DNA from: an uncultured Caryophanales bacterium
GTDB taxonomy: Bacteria > Bacillota_I > Bacilli_A > RF39 > UBA660
Length of the DNA stretch: 13,169 bases
Assembly: GCA_946402785.1 (NCBI GenBank)
Contig: CAMIXP010000024.1
Coordinates: 1 to 13,169, forward strand
Direction of reading: 5' to 3'
The notes under the pieces are model-generated. The model was not told where the DNA came from, did no database searches, and worked only from the letters and a program-made list of their open reading frames with translations. Of this stretch, positions 12,969 to 13,169 are shown piece after piece. Positions within the stretch are counted from its first letter, which is position 1, and each line of letters begins with the position of its first letter. Both the position numbers and the translations under genes were made by a program.

Positions 12969-13169
12969 AAAAATCATAGGATCATTTGTTTTGATCATGA
13001 TAATGATTCTCACAACCGGTTTTACCAATTTTTCAAATAAACCAAATGATTTATATCGAGTTTATTTAAAAGGAGAATCTTTAGGATTAATTGAATCAAA
13101 GCAAGAATTAGAAAACTATATCGACCAGGAACAAAAAGAAATCAAAAAGAAATATCATGTTAAAAAAGT
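12961..13169 (+). CDS. Start of an exported or membrane-anchored protein, possibly an M23-type peptidase (truncated by the window end)
   Basis: The visible 69 residues start at a GTG, with a strong AAGGAGGGG (12945-12953) placed correctly before it, and overlap the dnaB end by 8 bases. The N-terminus NKKIIGSFVLIMIMILTTGF is a basic tail plus a hydrophobic stretch without a lipobox cysteine, so it is a signal peptide or single anchor. The following segment, LYRVYLKGESLGLIESKQELENYIDQEQKEIKKKYHV, resembles the N-terminal repeat-like region of secreted M23/G5-domain cell-wall peptidases that I recall in this gene position in related genomes. The catalytic part is outside the window, so this product assignment is an inference. 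Confidence 0.6.
   Translation, partial: MNKKIIGSFVLIMIMILTTGFTNFSNKPNDLYRVYLKGESLGLIESKQELENYIDQEQKEIKKKYHVKK

Noticed and set aside
1..13169. Search for CRISPR repeats, insertion sequences, tRNA or rRNA genes and DnaA box clusters.
   Set aside because: None was found by eye. TTATCCA-like strings (for example in ychF at 7883 and 8185) are isolated and inside genes.

Overview
The window is an AT-rich (about one third G+C by eye) bacterial chromosome segment with strong AAGGAGG-type ribosome binding sites, sigma-A-like promoters and short A-tract/stem/T-tract terminators. Gene content and order (mnmG-rsmG-noc-soj-parB-mscS-DUF951-[insert]-ychF-rpsF-ssb-rpsR-DHH phosphodiesterase-rplI-dnaB) match the origin-proximal region of Bacillota. 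TGA is a stop (end of the DUF951 gene) and tryptophan is written TGG, so the genetic code is standard and this is not a mycoplasma. A gut-type, possibly uncultured Bacilli/Clostridia-like lineage fits; I cannot place it more precisely.

Layout. 1-1364: the end of mnmG, overlapping rsmG, then a terminator. 1368-2887: a single-gene unit for a Noc-like ParB paralogue with its own promoter and terminator. 2898-7260: one operon of soj, parB, an MscS-type channel, a DUF951 protein and an AbgT-family transporter, closed by a hairpin that can serve both strands. 7263-7712: a small membrane protein on the minus strand, convergent with that operon and divergent from ychF. 7771-8914: ychF, whose 5' end carries an apparent deletion of about 32 bases that removes the P-loop and breaks the frame. 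8926-10087: rpsF-ssb-rpsR with a strong promoter and a structured leader. 10113 to the end: a stand-alone DHH-DHHA1 phosphoesterase, rplI, the replicative helicase and the start of an exported protein.

The genes cover tRNA and rRNA modification, chromosome segregation and nucleoid positioning, osmotic and c-di-AMP homeostasis, ribosomal proteins and the replisome. This is a housekeeping region and I see no mobile element, CRISPR array, tRNA, rRNA or obvious new defence system. The points most worth a second look are the broken ychF, the rpsF leader whose CTCCTT can pair either within a 5' hairpin or with the Shine-Dalgarno sequence, the Noc with a roughly 220-residue linker and no N-terminal membrane helix, the GdpP-like protein reduced to its catalytic half with an altered GGGH motif, and the transporter plus minus-strand gene inserted between the DUF951 gene and ychF.
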